Numbered from the stretch's first letter, positions 1 through 10,360 are shown. The stretch: 64,000 nucleotides of DNA from Flavobacterium tiangeerense (GCF_007830355.1 NZ_VLKO01000006.1:186001-250000), one strand, 5' to 3'. Notes: generated from the sequence alone by a model not told the origin. Made by a program: numbers and translations.

Positions 1-1
1 T

Positions 2-1849
2 TCTGATTTAAGTGTTGAGAATTTTACCTTCAAAAAAGATACTATTGGCAATGTAAAACTTCAAGTAAAAAACACCATTACAAATCAGTATGATGCCATC
101 GTAGAAATCACAGGTCAAGGGAATCAAGTAAATCTAGAGGGGAATTATAAAACTACCAACAGTAGTTTTGATATGAATTTAATTATTGATAAATTAAATC
201 TTAAAAGTATTCAAGGATTTACTTTAAATAATCTAACGGAAAGTACTGGTTTTTTAAACGGAAAATTATCGATTACGGGAAGTGCAAGCCAACCTAATGT
301 ACAAGGTGAAATCGGTTTTAACGATGTTGGTTTTAAGGTTACCCCACTTAATGCCAAATTCAAATCTATTAATGATAAAATAGTTTTTCAACCCAACACA
401 ATTGTTTTTGAAACCTTTACCATAAAGGATGAAAATGACAATGATTTGAACGTTAACGGTACAATTGACACCTCCACTTTTAGTAATTTCGGATTTAATC
501 TAACCGTTGATGCTAAAAATTTTAAAGCAGTAAATTCAAAAGCAAAAGACAATGATTTATACTACGGTGAATTATTTCTGGATAACAACATCAGGATAGC
601 TGGTAGTATTGATAATCCAATAATTGATGGTACAATAAAAATCAATAAGGACACCAAGTTTACCATTGTATTACCACAATCTGATCCATCCATTGCTGAT
701 CGAGAGGGAATTGTTGAATTTATTGATCATGATAATCCTCAAATAATTACGAATACAAATCTTGAAACTATAAGTAGTGAATCAACCGTAAAAGGTATTA
801 ATGCATCAGTAAATATTGAGATAGATAAAGATGCAGAGCTTTCACTGGTTATTGACAAAGCAAATGGAGATTATTTAAAATTAAAAGGCGAGGCTCAATT
901 AACTGGCGGCATAGATGCATCAGGGAAAACGAACTTAACAGGTCGATATGAGTTGAATGAAGGAAGCTACGAAATGAATTTTAACGGTATTAAACGAAAA
1001 TTCAATATCAAAGAAGGTAGTTACATTTTATGGACTGGCGAACCAACTAGTGCAGATATTAATATTACAGCTATTTATAAAACTAATGCTGCGCCTATTG
1101 ATTTAGTAAACGATCAATTGGGTGACATAACAGCTACGGTAAGAAATACATACAAAGAAAAAATTCCTTTTGAAACAGCCCTAAAAATGAATGGCGAACT
1201 AATGAAACCCAACATTTCATTTGATATCATTTTACCTGATGGCAACAACAATGTTTCTACTGAAATTATTAATACCACTCAAGCTAAACTTAGTCAATTA
1301 AGAGAACAACAAGATGAGTTGAACAAGCAAGTTTTTGCGTTGTTGTTATTAAATCGTTTTATTGGGGAGAATCCTTTTACTAGTGAAAACGGTGGTACAA
1401 CCGTTTCTTCATTAGCTAGAGAAAGCGCTAGCAAAATTTTATCGCAACAACTCAACAACTTGGCAGGAGATTTAATTCAAGGTATCGAATTGAATTTTGA
1501 TTTAAATACAACTGAAGATTTCACATCAGGACAACGTCAAAACAAAACTGATTTGAGTGTAGGTGTTTCCAAAAAACTACTCAATGACCGACTTAAAATT
1601 ACCGTAGGAAGCAGTTTTGGTATTGAAGGTTCTCAACAAGCCAATCAAAATGCAAATAATATTGCTGGTGATGTTTCTATAGATTATCAACTTACAAAAG
1701 ATGGAAGATACAAAGTAAGAGCTTATCGTGTCAATAAATACCAAGTAGCACTTCAAGGTGAAGTTGTAGAAACTGGAGTTGCATTTGTAATCACAATGGA
1801 TTACAACAAGTTCAGTGAATTATTCCGAAAAAATGGATCAAAAAAATAA
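2..1849 (+). CDS. tamB: TamB/DUF490-type translocation and assembly module protein (5'-truncated)
   Basis: This is the C-terminal part of a TamB (DUF490) family protein, a long periplasm-spanning beta-strand protein that works with a TamA-like Omp85 partner in outer-membrane assembly or lipid transport. The reading frame is open from base 2, so the gene enters from outside the window; the first in-frame ATG at 173 is internal. The visible 615 or so residues are strand-rich, with repeated short hydrophobic/polar patterns, and end in the usual C-terminal TamB module (a stretch with LLLLNRFIG, then a beta-rich end). The next gene, 66 bp downstream on the same strand, encodes the Omp85 partner, which is the classic tam pair. 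Family assignment is by sequence feel and context; N-terminal anchor not visible. Confidence 0.85.
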   Translation, partial: SDLSVENFTFKKDTIGNVKLQVKNTITNQYDAIVEITGQGNQVNLEGNYKTTNSSFDMNLIIDKLNLKSIQGFTLNNLTESTGFLNGKLSITGSASQPNVQGEIGFNDVGFKVTPLNAKFKSINDKIVFQPNTIVFETFTIKDENDNDLNVNGTIDTSTFSNFGFNLTVDAKNFKAVNSKAKDNDLYYGELFLDNNIRIAGSIDNPIIDGTIKINKDTKFTIVLPQSDPSIADREGIVEFIDHDNPQIITNTNLETISSESTVKGINASVNIEIDKDAELSLVIDKANGDYLKLKGEAQLTGGIDASGKTNLTGRYELNEGSYEMNFNGIKRKFNIKEGSYILWTGEPTSADINITAIYKTNAAPIDLVNDQLGDITATVRNTYKEKIPFETALKMNGELMKPNISFDIILPDGNNNVSTEIINTTQAKLSQLREQQDELNKQVFALLLLNRFIGENPFTSENGGTTVSSLARESASKILSQQLNNLAGDLIQGIELNFDLNTTEDFTSGQRQNKTDLSVGVSKKLLNDRLKITVGSSFGIEGSQQANQNANNIAGDVSIDYQLTKDGRYKVRAYRVNKYQVALQGEVVETGVAFVITMDYNKFSELFRKNGSKK

Positions 1850-1915
1850 TTTCAAATCATAAATAAAGCCGTACTTACAAATCAAAATAGTCTTTATTTT
1901 ACAAAACGAATCGTA

Positions 1916-4210
1916 ATGAAAGGGAAAGGTATTATAAACTTATTTTTTTTATGTCTGCTATTTCAATCCTGTAGCAACACCCGTTTTTTACCTGAAGGTG
2001 AATTGTTGTATACAGGTGCCGATGTTACTATTGAAAAAAATGACAGTACTAAGAAATCAAGAAAAGAACTCAAAAACAATTTAGAAGCATTAGTCAGACC
2101 CAAGCCCAATAAATCTATCTTAGGGTTAAAACCAAAATTATACATTTATAACCTTGCTGGAACTCCAAAAAAAGAAAAAGGATTGCGATACTGGCTTAAA
2201 AATAAAGTGGGAGAACCGCCTGTATTATATAGCCAAGTTGATTTAGAGTATAACAAAAGTGTCTTGCAAAACTACATTGAAAATAATGGATACTTTAACG
2301 GAAAAAGCAAAGCCGATTCAACACGTAGTGATAAAAAAGCTAGCGCTACATACACGGTAACTACAGGAAAACAGTATACAATTAATGAAGTAAAGTTCCC
2401 AATAGACTCCTCAAAAATAGGAATTGAAATACACAATACGCAACGAAGATCCAGATTAAAAAAAGGAGATCCATACAGTTTAGAGGTCATAAAAGAGGAA
2501 AGAATTAGGATAGATGCAAGATTAAAAGAAAAAGGTTTTTTTTACTTTAATCCTGACAATATTATTGTTCAAGTAGACTCAACTGTTGCAAAAAATAAAG
2601 TAGACCTCATAGTCAAAATCAAATCTGATGCATCAAAACTTGCAACAACACCTTACAAAATAAATAAAATAGTAGTGTTTTCTAATTATACTCTTGATGC
2701 TGAAAACAAAGCCCTAAAAATTGATACCATTAAAAAACAAAATGGACGCGCTATTATTGATCCCGAAAATTTATTTAAACCCCGCATTTTTGATAGAGCT
2801 TTGTATTTTAAAAAAGAGGATTTATACAACCGTACCAATCATAATTTATCTCTAAACAGACTAGTTAATCTTGGCGTTTTTAAATTTGTAAAAAATCAAT
2901 TCAAAGTTTCGGATACTACAGGAAATTATCTCGATGCTTATTATTATCTAACACCATTACCTAGAAAATCTATTCAATTAGAGCTTTTGGGTAAAACCAA
3001 TTCAGCCAATTATACCGGGACAGAATTAAACCTAAACTGGAGCAATCGCAACACTTTTAGAGGTGCTGAGTTGCTAACTATTTCAGCATTTGGTGGTGTT
3101 GAAGTACAAGTTTCTGGACAAAACAATGGCTTTAATGTATACCGTTTTGGTACTGAAGCTAATTTAATTTGGCCCAGAATTATCGCTCCTTTTAAATTTA
3201 AATCGCCTTCAGGTTTTGTACCAAAAACGAAAGCAACAATAGGCTATGAGTTTCAAAATAGAACAAAACTATATTCTTTGCAAACCTTCAAAGCCTCTTT
3301 TGGATACCTTTGGAAAGAAAACGAAAGAAAAGAACACCAACTTAATGTTAGTGAAATAACATACGCAAGTCCTCAGAATGTTACCGAATTGTATTTAGAA
3401 AAAATTGCAGAAAATCCATCTTTAAATAAAGTAATCGAAAAACAATTGATTTTTGGTCCTACCTATTCTTATACGTATACCAATACTACTCAAAAACGTA
3501 GAAAAAATACCTTTTACTACAAAGGAACTGTTGATTTAGCTGGAAATATTGCAGGATTAGCCACAGGTGCAAATGCAAAAAAAGAAGACCCAATTACCGT
3601 ATTTGATGTTCCTTTTAGTCAATTTATCAAAATAGAAAATGACTTTAGGCATTATTATAAATTTTCAGAAAATTCCCAATTGGCAACCAGAATCATTGCG
3701 GGCGCAGGTATTGCATACGGAAATTCAAGAGAAATGCCTTTTATTAAACAATTCTTCATTGGCGGAACCAATAGTTTACGTGCTTTTAGAGCTCGATCTG
3801 TAGGACCAGGAAGTTTCAAAAATGAAAACCAAAATACAAATTCTTTTTTACCCGATCAATCAGGTGACATTAAACTTGAGTTCAATACAGAATATCGTGC
3901 ACAAATTTACGGACTCGTAAAAGGAGCTTTATTTATTGATGCAGGAAACATTTGGTTATTACATGAAAATACAGAAAAACCAGGCGCTAAATTTTCGAAT
4001 AAATTTATGAGTGAAATGGCCGTTGGAGCGGGTGCGGGATTACGCTTTGATTTGTCTTTTTTAGTATTGCGTACTGATCTTGCTTTTCCTTTACGAAAAC
4101 CAAATTTACCCTCAGAGAACCGTTGGGTTTTAGACCAAATCAATTTTGGTAGTGGTCCATGGAGAAAAGAAAATTTAATTTTCAACCTAGCTATTGGTTA
4201 TCCTTTTTAA
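1916..4210 (+). CDS. tamL: TamL: lipidated TamA/BamA-like Omp85 outer-membrane protein
   Basis: A 764-residue outer-membrane beta-barrel of the Omp85/surface antigen D15 family. The N-terminus is a lipoprotein signal (hydrophobic run then LLFQSC, Cys19), a feature of the Bacteroidetes TamA variant called TamL. Residues of about 30-330 look like POTRA-type domains; the remainder is a 16-strand-type barrel with a family-like motif GGTNSLRAF near residue 620 and an aromatic C-terminal residue (IGYPF). It follows tamB by 66 bp, so the two are probably co-transcribed and form the inner-to-outer membrane TamB-TamL bridge. A strong hairpin terminator follows the stop codon. Confidence 0.88.
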   Translation: MKGKGIINLFFLCLLFQSCSNTRFLPEGELLYTGADVTIEKNDSTKKSRKELKNNLEALVRPKPNKSILGLKPKLYIYNLAGTPKKEKGLRYWLKNKVGEPPVLYSQVDLEYNKSVLQNYIENNGYFNGKSKADSTRSDKKASATYTVTTGKQYTINEVKFPIDSSKIGIEIHNTQRRSRLKKGDPYSLEVIKEERIRIDARLKEKGFFYFNPDNIIVQVDSTVAKNKVDLIVKIKSDASKLATTPYKINKIVVFSNYTLDAENKALKIDTIKKQNGRAIIDPENLFKPRIFDRALYFKKEDLYNRTNHNLSLNRLVNLGVFKFVKNQFKVSDTTGNYLDAYYYLTPLPRKSIQLELLGKTNSANYTGTELNLNWSNRNTFRGAELLTISAFGGVEVQVSGQNNGFNVYRFGTEANLIWPRIIAPFKFKSPSGFVPKTKATIGYEFQNRTKLYSLQTFKASFGYLWKENERKEHQLNVSEITYASPQNVTELYLEKIAENPSLNKVIEKQLIFGPTYSYTYTNTTQKRRKNTFYYKGTVDLAGNIAGLATGANAKKEDPITVFDVPFSQFIKIENDFRHYYKFSENSQLATRIIAGAGIAYGNSREMPFIKQFFIGGTNSLRAFRARSVGPGSFKNENQNTNSFLPDQSGDIKLEFNTEYRAQIYGLVKGALFIDAGNIWLLHENTEKPGAKFSNKFMSEMAVGAGAGLRFDLSFLVLRTDLAFPLRKPNLPSENRWVLDQINFGSGPWRKENLIFNLAIGYPF

Positions 4211-4221
4211 TAAACAAAAAA

Positions 4222-4245
4222 AGCACGAATCAACGTGCTTTTTTT
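4222..4245. terminator. Bidirectional intrinsic terminator between tamL and M14 peptidase
   Basis: A 6-bp stem AGCACG (4222-4227) pairs with CGTGCT (4234-4239) around a 6-base loop, extended on both sides by A and T runs that can also pair. It lies between two convergent genes and has a T run on either strand, so it can serve both. Confidence 0.8.
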
Positions 4246-4265
4246 GTAAAAAGATATTCTTGTGA

Positions 4266-6773
4266 TTAATCCACAAGAAATAGTGCATTGCTAAATAAGA
4301 GAATTCCACTTTCCCAAAAACCTCTAAACAAGGGATTATCAATCATGTATACAACGGATCCAGCCCCTTTTGATTCTACTGCAAAACTTACTGTATTATT
4401 TAGTTTTTTCTTGATTTTACTACCTACAAATCCGTAACTTTTGTAATCAGTAGGAACATATATTACATTAGATGCATTTTTTAATAATGAATAGCGTTTA
4501 TCATCTGTTTTTAAACTAAAATAGCGATCTCCTAGTCCAAAACTTAAAGGATGTGATTGATCTAATTTATTTTCAATGATTGCTCCTGGAATTGCTTTAG
4601 AAATAAACCTACGCTCTGCATTTTGATAATCAAGTGTTCTTTCTAATAAAACATCCTCATCAGCCTCTTTTTCTGCTAAAAGTTTTTCTTCTTCTGTTGC
4701 AAATGGTGTCAAAGCGTAACCTTCTTTTCCATCAAAAAGGGAAATAGCATTATTCATGGCGATCACTTTTCCGCCATTGTTAATCCATTCTGATATTTTT
4801 TTTTGCTGTGCCTCAGAAAAATCATAATAGCCATCTGCTAAAATCATTGTATTATACGAAGCCAAATTCAATCTGTTAAAATTATTGGTTTCAACAACAC
4901 TCACAGGATATCCTAATGTTTCTTGCATATAATACCAAGTGGCTCCAAACTCTGTTGGACTCACTCCTTTTCCAGAAAGTAATACCACTTTCGGAGCTTT
5001 TAAAAGACTAAAATTTTCACCACCAATATCCCTAGCATTCGATGAAAAACCTGTTGAAATAGTATTAAAATCAGATTTGTCTTTGATTAAATTAGAAATG
5101 GTTTGTTCAAAATTTGATATTTGTGGATTATCCGTTTTGGTCACTATTAATCCTCCCGGAGCTACAGTAACAGTGCCAAAAATGGCTTCTTTTGCAGCTG
5201 TTCTAACTTTAATATTATTTTGATGTAAAACCGATAAAACTTGCGCTGAAACTCTGTTATTCCAAGGAATATGAAAAGCATATACATTTTTTGAAACTTC
5301 ACGAACTGGAGTTTTTACGGATGTCTTAGTTGAAATGGCTACATCATTTTTTACAGCATAACCTTGAACTCCATAAGCAAGTGGCAAAGCCCAAGCCGTT
5401 ATGTCATAGGACAAACTATCATTTAGTTTTTGATTGGGTTCAAAAAGAATTTGTGTCAATACTGCCTTTGGTTGATCCACTTTTACAATTAAATCATTAG
5501 GTTCTATTGTAAAACTGGTTTCCTTCTTTGTGGTATAATTGTAACCTATTGTTTTTGCACTTGCTACAGCAAAACTAAATTCAATTTTGTTTTTTGAAAG
5601 TAAATCAGTCATTTGAACTAATTTTGGATTGCTTTTCATGACATACGTTTTGTAAGCTCCCTTAACTGTTTTTCTGGAATTGTTCATAAATCCACGAAAA
5701 CCCTTTAGTAATTCCTCTGCTTTATTAGAAGCCGACTCGACTACTGTTAGAACCGCAGTTGCATGATGTGCTACTCTATCTTTAATGGTCAATATAGATC
5801 CATTACTCATTTGTATTGCGCGCCCAGCTCCTATTCCGCCCTGTTCTAGGGTCATACCCACAGCTCCGTTGTACGTAGGATAAGTATCGCCGTAACTTGG
5901 GTAAAACAAGTCAAAACGTTCTCCTGTGTTGTACATCCAGTTTTGCGCATCAAATTTTTTAGAAATGTTTTGACCTAAAGTTTGGTGAAAATCCCGCTGA
6001 TATTTTTCAATAAATTCATGTAAAGGTTCAGCTGACGGAGGAAAAAAATAAGGAGAGTCATACCCCATTTCATGTACATCAGTATGAACTTGAGGCATCC
6101 ACTGGTGGTACAAAGCAATGCGTTGTTGAGACTCTAGCTGTGTTTGCCAAGCCCAATCTCTATTTAAATCAAAAAGATAATGATTGAATCTTCCGCCTGG
6201 CCAATCCTCCATGTGTTCTCTATCGGATAGTTCAGGATGTGTTTTCTTTCCGGAAATTTCTCTTAGCCAATTACCGTATCGAGAATATCCATCGGGATTA
6301 ATACACGGATCTAGAATTACAATGGTATTCTCTAACCATTTTTTGGTTGTTGTATTGGAAGGATTTAGCAATTCATAAGCAACAGTCATCGCACTTTCTG
6401 TTCCAGCAAACTCATTGCCATGAACATTAAAACTCAACCAGACAATGACTTTATCACCTACAGTTTGATTTTTCTTTGGCGAAAGCCCAATTGATGCCAG
6501 ATTATTTGTCCTGATTTCTTCAAGATTCGCTAAGTTTTCTGGGGTTGAAATATAGTAAACATTTAAATCTCTTTGCTCAGCCGTTACTCCGTATTTATGT
6601 TTTACAATGGCAGAAGAATTATCAATAAGCTGTTTGAAATAGTTTTCAACTTGATGGTAATGCGAAATTTGCTTGCCATAGTTAGGCAAATATTGCTCAG
6701 GAGATTGAATTTGAGCATACGCTTGCAGCACCATTACTGCACTGAACAAAACTGAAAAAACGATTTTTTTCAT
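4266..6773 (-). CDS. Secreted M14 family zinc carboxypeptidase
   Basis: An 835-residue protein with a signal peptide (cleavage near AYAQ, residue 20) and an N-terminal M14 zinc carboxypeptidase domain. The zinc ligands are visible as HGNE (His118, Glu121) and a later His in the VHTDVHEM stretch (His230 or His234). NPDG (159-162), the DLNRDW stretch (202-207) and the catalytic Glu310 in GMTLEQGG also fit the family. The C-terminal half (about 360-835) resembles the long accessory region, partly glutamine-amidotransferase-like, found in Bacteroidetes members. It should hydrolyse peptides in the periplasm or outside the cell. A Bacteroidetes promoter lies just upstream. Transcribed convergently to tamL. 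Confidence 0.88.
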   Translation of the reverse strand: MKKIVFSVLFSAVMVLQAYAQIQSPEQYLPNYGKQISHYHQVENYFKQLIDNSSAIVKHKYGVTAEQRDLNVYYISTPENLANLEEIRTNNLASIGLSPKKNQTVGDKVIVWLSFNVHGNEFAGTESAMTVAYELLNPSNTTTKKWLENTIVILDPCINPDGYSRYGNWLREISGKKTHPELSDREHMEDWPGGRFNHYLFDLNRDWAWQTQLESQQRIALYHQWMPQVHTDVHEMGYDSPYFFPPSAEPLHEFIEKYQRDFHQTLGQNISKKFDAQNWMYNTGERFDLFYPSYGDTYPTYNGAVGMTLEQGGIGAGRAIQMSNGSILTIKDRVAHHATAVLTVVESASNKAEELLKGFRGFMNNSRKTVKGAYKTYVMKSNPKLVQMTDLLSKNKIEFSFAVASAKTIGYNYTTKKETSFTIEPNDLIVKVDQPKAVLTQILFEPNQKLNDSLSYDITAWALPLAYGVQGYAVKNDVAISTKTSVKTPVREVSKNVYAFHIPWNNRVSAQVLSVLHQNNIKVRTAAKEAIFGTVTVAPGGLIVTKTDNPQISNFEQTISNLIKDKSDFNTISTGFSSNARDIGGENFSLLKAPKVVLLSGKGVSPTEFGATWYYMQETLGYPVSVVETNNFNRLNLASYNTMILADGYYDFSEAQQKKISEWINNGGKVIAMNNAISLFDGKEGYALTPFATEEEKLLAEKEADEDVLLERTLDYQNAERRFISKAIPGAIIENKLDQSHPLSFGLGDRYFSLKTDDKRYSLLKNASNVIYVPTDYKSYGFVGSKIKKKLNNTVSFAVESKGAGSVVYMIDNPLFRGFWESGILLFSNALFLVD

Positions 6774-6795
6774 AGAATTAAAATTAGTTATGCTC

Positions 6796-6826
6796 CAAAT
6801 TTAACTATAAAATTGGTTTTCTACAA
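6796..6826 (-). promoter_or_regulatory. Bacteroidetes-type promoter of the M14 peptidase
   Basis: On the minus strand TAAATTTG (6803-6796) matches the TAnnTTTG -7 consensus and a TTG (6826-6824) sits 20 bp upstream, as expected for a -33 element. The predicted start of transcription lies shortly before the ATG at 6773. Confidence 0.6.
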
Positions 6827-6990
6827 TGCACCTTTAATTAAGGAAATGAAAAAATTGAAAGTACTATTGCTCCAAAAGATATCGAAATGTACGATGTTTC
6901 AATTTTAATAAAAATGAATAAAAACGACATTCTCATTGTTAAAAAAGCACTTTTTGGAGTTCAGAAATTCGTTTCGTTGCAACATTCTAT

Positions 6991-6998
6991 TATATTTG
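6991..6998 (+). promoter_or_regulatory. -7 promoter element of L-serine dehydratase
   Basis: TATATTTG matches the Bacteroidetes -7 consensus exactly, 22 bp before the start codon at 7021. I see no well-placed -33 TTG, so this is only half of the motif. Confidence 0.45.
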
Positions 6999-7020
6999 CA
7001 GTAAACAAAATTAAATCTAG

Positions 7021-8448
7021 ATGGAAGAATGTATCTCTGTTTTTGACATGCTAAAGATTGGTGTTGGTCCTTCAAGTTCTCATACATTAGGCCCTTGGAG
7101 AGCAGCTGAACGCTTTTTAGAAGAACTAAGAACTGAAAATTTACTCTCAGCTGTGAGTCGTGTACAAATAGATTTATACGGTTCACTTTCCTTAACTGGA
7201 AGAGGCCATGCAACAGATTTAGCAGTCATGCTAGGATTAAGTGGCCAAGATCCAGAATACATTCCCGTTGAAAATATCGATAGCATCATTAAATCTATCG
7301 AAAATAAAAACGAAATCAATTTAGGGAACGAAAAAAACATTCCTTTCTATTTTTTACAAGACATTGTTTTCAATAAAAACTTCCTTCCCTTTCATGCAAA
7401 TGGGTTGACCTTTACAGCATTTCTAACTGACGATTCAAACTACACAGCTACATTTTATTCCATAGGTGGTGGTTTTGTTGTAAAAGAAGAACGCACCAAT
7501 GCTAAAAAGAAAACACAAGTAAAATGTGCATTTCCCTATCCGATTGATAAGGCATCTGAATTACTAGAAATTTGTACCAAAGAAAAAAAATCAATCTCAG
7601 AAATTGTTTTTGAGAATGAGAAATCAATGCGCACTGAGGAGGTAATTGATCATGAACTCATGCGCATTTGGAAAACCATGCTAGAATGTATGTACATCGG
7701 TTGCCACTCTGAAGGGATTCTCCCAGGCGGACTCAATGTACGCAGACGCGCCTTTGATATGCATCAAAATTTAATTGGCTTGGCAAATTATGATTCGCCA
7801 CAATCTTGGTTAGAAGAAATCAGAAAAACGGAGGTGAAATTTCGTCAAATTCTAAAATGGGTTTCTTGTTTTGCACTGGCCGTTAACGAAGTTAATGCTG
7901 CTTTAGGTCGCGTAGTTACTGCCCCTACAAATGGTAGTTCTGGAGTAATTCCAGCAGTTTTAATGTACTATTTAGTAATAGAAAATCATAACGCAGGCAA
8001 CACAGAAATCAAACAATTCTTGATGGTGGCTGGCGAAATAGGCAGTATTTTCAAGAAAGGTTCTACAATATCAGCTGCTATGGGTGGCTGTCAAGCAGAA
8101 ATAGGAGTATCATCAGCTATGGCAGCGGCGGCACTTTGTGAAGTAATGGGTGGCACACCTGAGCAAGTACTTATGGCTGCCGAAATTGCAATGGAACATC
8201 ACTTAGGTTTAACTTGTGACCCAATAGGAGGCTTAGTTCAAATTCCGTGTATTGAACGCAATACTATGGGAGCCATCAAAGCCATTAATGCTGCTGAACT
8301 TGCTCTTGAAACTGATCCAAAGAATGCAAAAGTTCCATTGGATAAAGTAGTTGACACGATGTGGCAAACTGCTAAAGACATGAATAATAAATACAAAGAA
8401 ACATCTGAAGGTGGACTTGCCATTGCAGTAAACATGGCTGATTGTTAA
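7021..8448 (+). CDS. sdaA: L-serine dehydratase, iron-sulfur type, single chain
   Basis: A 475-residue L-serine ammonia-lyase converting L-serine to pyruvate and ammonia in the cytoplasm. The N-terminal beta domain opens with the family motif [17 protein letters not shown] (about 10-26) and the alpha domain contains PTNGSSG (302-308). The cysteines expected to hold the oxygen-sensitive [4Fe-4S] cluster are Cys357 (MGGCQAE), Cys399 (LTCDP) and Cys410 (IPCIE). Both domains are fused in one chain, as in E. coli SdaA, and the length is normal. A -7 promoter box lies directly upstream; the next gene (FAH family) follows on the same strand after 51 bp. Confidence 0.95.
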   Translation: MEECISVFDMLKIGVGPSSSHTLGPWRAAERFLEELRTENLLSAVSRVQIDLYGSLSLTGRGHATDLAVMLGLSGQDPEYIPVENIDSIIKSIENKNEINLGNEKNIPFYFLQDIVFNKNFLPFHANGLTFTAFLTDDSNYTATFYSIGGGFVVKEERTNAKKKTQVKCAFPYPIDKASELLEICTKEKKSISEIVFENEKSMRTEEVIDHELMRIWKTMLECMYIGCHSEGILPGGLNVRRRAFDMHQNLIGLANYDSPQSWLEEIRKTEVKFRQILKWVSCFALAVNEVNAALGRVVTAPTNGSSGVIPAVLMYYLVIENHNAGNTEIKQFLMVAGEIGSIFKKGSTISAAMGGCQAEIGVSSAMAAAALCEVMGGTPEQVLMAAEIAMEHHLGLTCDPIGGLVQIPCIERNTMGAIKAINAAELALETDPKNAKVPLDKVVDTMWQTAKDMNNKYKETSEGGLAIAVNMADC

Positions 8449-8499
8449 CCTTGAAATAAATATTTAAGCTACAATAATAAACTCATAAACAAATTCTAA

Positions 8500-9486
8500 A
8501 TGAAATTAGCTTCAATTGACAATAAAACCAGAGATGGACAATTAGTTGTTGTAAATAAAGATTTAACAAAAGCAGTTACAGTACCCGAAATTGCAGCAAC
8601 AATGCAATACGCAATTGATAACTGGAAAGAAACAGAAACTAAATTAGAAAGTGTTTATAATGACTTAAACTCTGATAAGTTGCCTAATGCGTTTCACTTT
8701 TCTTCTGTTAGAGTTTTAGCGCCAATTCCTCGAGCGTATCATTGGGCTGACGGGAGTGCTTATGTAACTCACGTAGAACTAGTCCGCAAGGCTAGAAATT
8801 CTGAATTACCCGAATCTTTTTGGACAGATCCTTTAATGTATATGGGAGCTTCTGACGCATTTATTGGAGCGAATGATGACATTGAAATCGAAAATGAAGA
8901 TTGGGGTATTGACTTTGAATCTGAAGTAGCTGTTATTACAGATGATGTTCCGGCAGGAACTAATTCAGAAGATGCTTTGAAACATATTAAGTTAATTACC
9001 ATTATTAACGATGTATCTTTACGTAATTTAATACCAAATGAGCTTTCCAAACAATTTGGATTCTATCAATCTAAACCTTGGACATCATTTGCTCCTGTGG
9101 TTGTAACTCCAAATGAACTTGCTGACAGCTGGAAAAATGGAAAACTTCATTTGCCACTACATTCAACCTTAAACGGAAATCTTATTGGTTCTCCAAATGC
9201 TGGGATTGATATGACTTTTGACTTTGGTCAATTAGTTGCACATGCTTCTAAAACTCGTTCATTAATGGCTGGAACAATTATTGGTTCAGGAACAGTTGCA
9301 AATCAAGGAAGTCTCAATGGTTCAAGCTGTCTAGCAGAGGTAAGATGTTTAGAAATAATAAAAGATGGAAAAGCATCTACTCCATTTATGAGTTTTGGGG
9401 ACAGAATAGAAATTGAAATGAAAGATAATGATGGTAAGTCAATTTTTGGTAAAATAAATCAAATTATAAAAGAGTATAAAAAATAA
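8500..9486 (+). CDS. Fumarylacetoacetate hydrolase family protein
   Basis: A 328-residue protein of the fumarylacetoacetase (FAH) family, metal-dependent C-C bond hydrolases and isomerases. The acidic metal site is suggested by the FESEVAVITDDVP stretch and by the conserved NDVSLRNL and GTVANQ segments. FAH of tyrosine degradation cleaves fumarylacetoacetate to fumarate and acetoacetate, but related enzymes act on other substrates, so the exact reaction is not settled by sequence alone. No other tyrosine-degradation gene is beside it. It probably shares a transcript with sdaA. Confidence 0.85.
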   Translation: MKLASIDNKTRDGQLVVVNKDLTKAVTVPEIAATMQYAIDNWKETETKLESVYNDLNSDKLPNAFHFSSVRVLAPIPRAYHWADGSAYVTHVELVRKARNSELPESFWTDPLMYMGASDAFIGANDDIEIENEDWGIDFESEVAVITDDVPAGTNSEDALKHIKLITIINDVSLRNLIPNELSKQFGFYQSKPWTSFAPVVVTPNELADSWKNGKLHLPLHSTLNGNLIGSPNAGIDMTFDFGQLVAHASKTRSLMAGTIIGSGTVANQGSLNGSSCLAEVRCLEIIKDGKASTPFMSFGDRIEIEMKDNDGKSIFGKINQIIKEYKK

Positions 9487-9503
9487 CTGTTGTAAAAAGG
9501 CAT

Positions 9504-9592
9504 TTGGCAAGTTTGGGTTTTAAAGATGATTTTTTCTTTCAAGTTTAGTTTTTCATTTTAAAAAAAAGTTTTCATAATACCAAACTTGCCAA
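9504..9592. repeat. Inverted-repeat element downstream of FAH gene
   Basis: TTGGCAAGTTTGG (9504-9516) is repeated as a perfect reverse complement at 9580-9592, 63 bp apart. The space between is A/T-rich and non-coding. It could form a long hairpin ending the FAH transcript or be a small palindromic repetitive element; a T run does not directly follow, so a plain terminator is less convincing. Confidence 0.6.
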
Positions 9593-9665
9593 GAGCCGAA
9601 ACAGTGCGTTACTTTTTGTGATGATTTTAATTATACTTTCTCATAAATTAATACCTATCAAGATC

Positions 9666-9836
9666 ATGAAAATCAACTGGACAATACTTATTGGATTAGC
9701 TATAGTGATTCTAGTTTTAATTTGTTTTTTGATAAGAAAAAACAATAAAGACAAAAAAGACTATACTGATTTCTTAAACCAAGATTTTAAAAAACAAGAA
9801 GAACAAGAGTCCGACTTAAACGATGAAAGTTACTAA
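9666..9836 (+). CDS. Small single-pass membrane protein
   Basis: A 56-residue protein with one strongly hydrophobic helix (about residues 4-23) followed by a lysine-rich cluster and then a charged, soluble tail rich in Lys, Glu, Gln and Asp. The Lys-rich side predicts the tail is cytoplasmic. I prefer the ATG at 9666 to the upstream ATG at 9618, because the extra 16 residues are a second hydrophobic stretch not needed for the clear N-in helix; the longer form remains possible. I do not recognise a family. It ends convergently with the next gene. Confidence 0.55.
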   Translation: MKINWTILIGLAIVILVLICFLIRKNNKDKKDYTDFLNQDFKKQEEQESDLNDESY

Positions 9837-9916
9837 GTTTTTTTAAACAACAACTTTAATTGATACTACTTTCTATTTGAGTACCATTCGACCAAAAAAA
9901 CTCTCAAAATCATCTA

Positions 9917-10360
9917 TTATTTTAGGCGAGTATCAATTAAATGGATGATTTTCCAATTTGAAGTTTCGGCAACCTGATCTCTAAACAAGGTGAATGAATT
10001 AACTCCTTTGTGACTCAGTTTGCCGTTAATATAAAATTCATAAGGCGTCCAGACGTGCGCTAAACTTCCTTCTATTTGAACTGCAAAAGTCAATATTTTT
10101 TCATGAAATACTGTTCCTTTTGGGATACTAGCTATTGATTTAAAAAACGTATCTGGATCGCTATTCTCTAATTTACCACTTCCTTCTTTTTCTGAAATGG
10201 TTTGTAAAATCATTTTTTTATCACAAAGAGATTTTAACGTCATCGTATCTTTGGCATGAAAAGCCATGAAAAATTTTTCAATTGCATTTTGCGCTTCCTT
10301 ATTTTGTGCTTGAATACAGTTACTTACAACTAGAAAAAATAATACAATAATAGTTCTCAT
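9917..10360 (-). CDS. Secreted NTF2-like protein (SnoaL/DUF4440-type)
   Basis: A 147-residue protein with a signal peptide ending near IQAQ (residue 19) and one NTF2-like cone-fold domain. Visible signs are the amphipathic N-terminal helices (AIEKFFMAFHAKDTMTLKSLC), the central strand AHVWTPYEFYING, and the terminal WKIIHLIDTR strand typical of the fold. NTF2-like proteins may be enzymes or ligand binders; nothing here identifies a substrate. It is transcribed divergently from panB. Confidence 0.75.
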   Translation of the reverse strand: MRTIIVLFFLVVSNCIQAQNKEAQNAIEKFFMAFHAKDTMTLKSLCDKKMILQTISEKEGSGKLENSDPDTFFKSIASIPKGTVFHEKILTFAVQIEGSLAHVWTPYEFYINGKLSHKGVNSFTLFRDQVAETSNWKIIHLIDTRLK

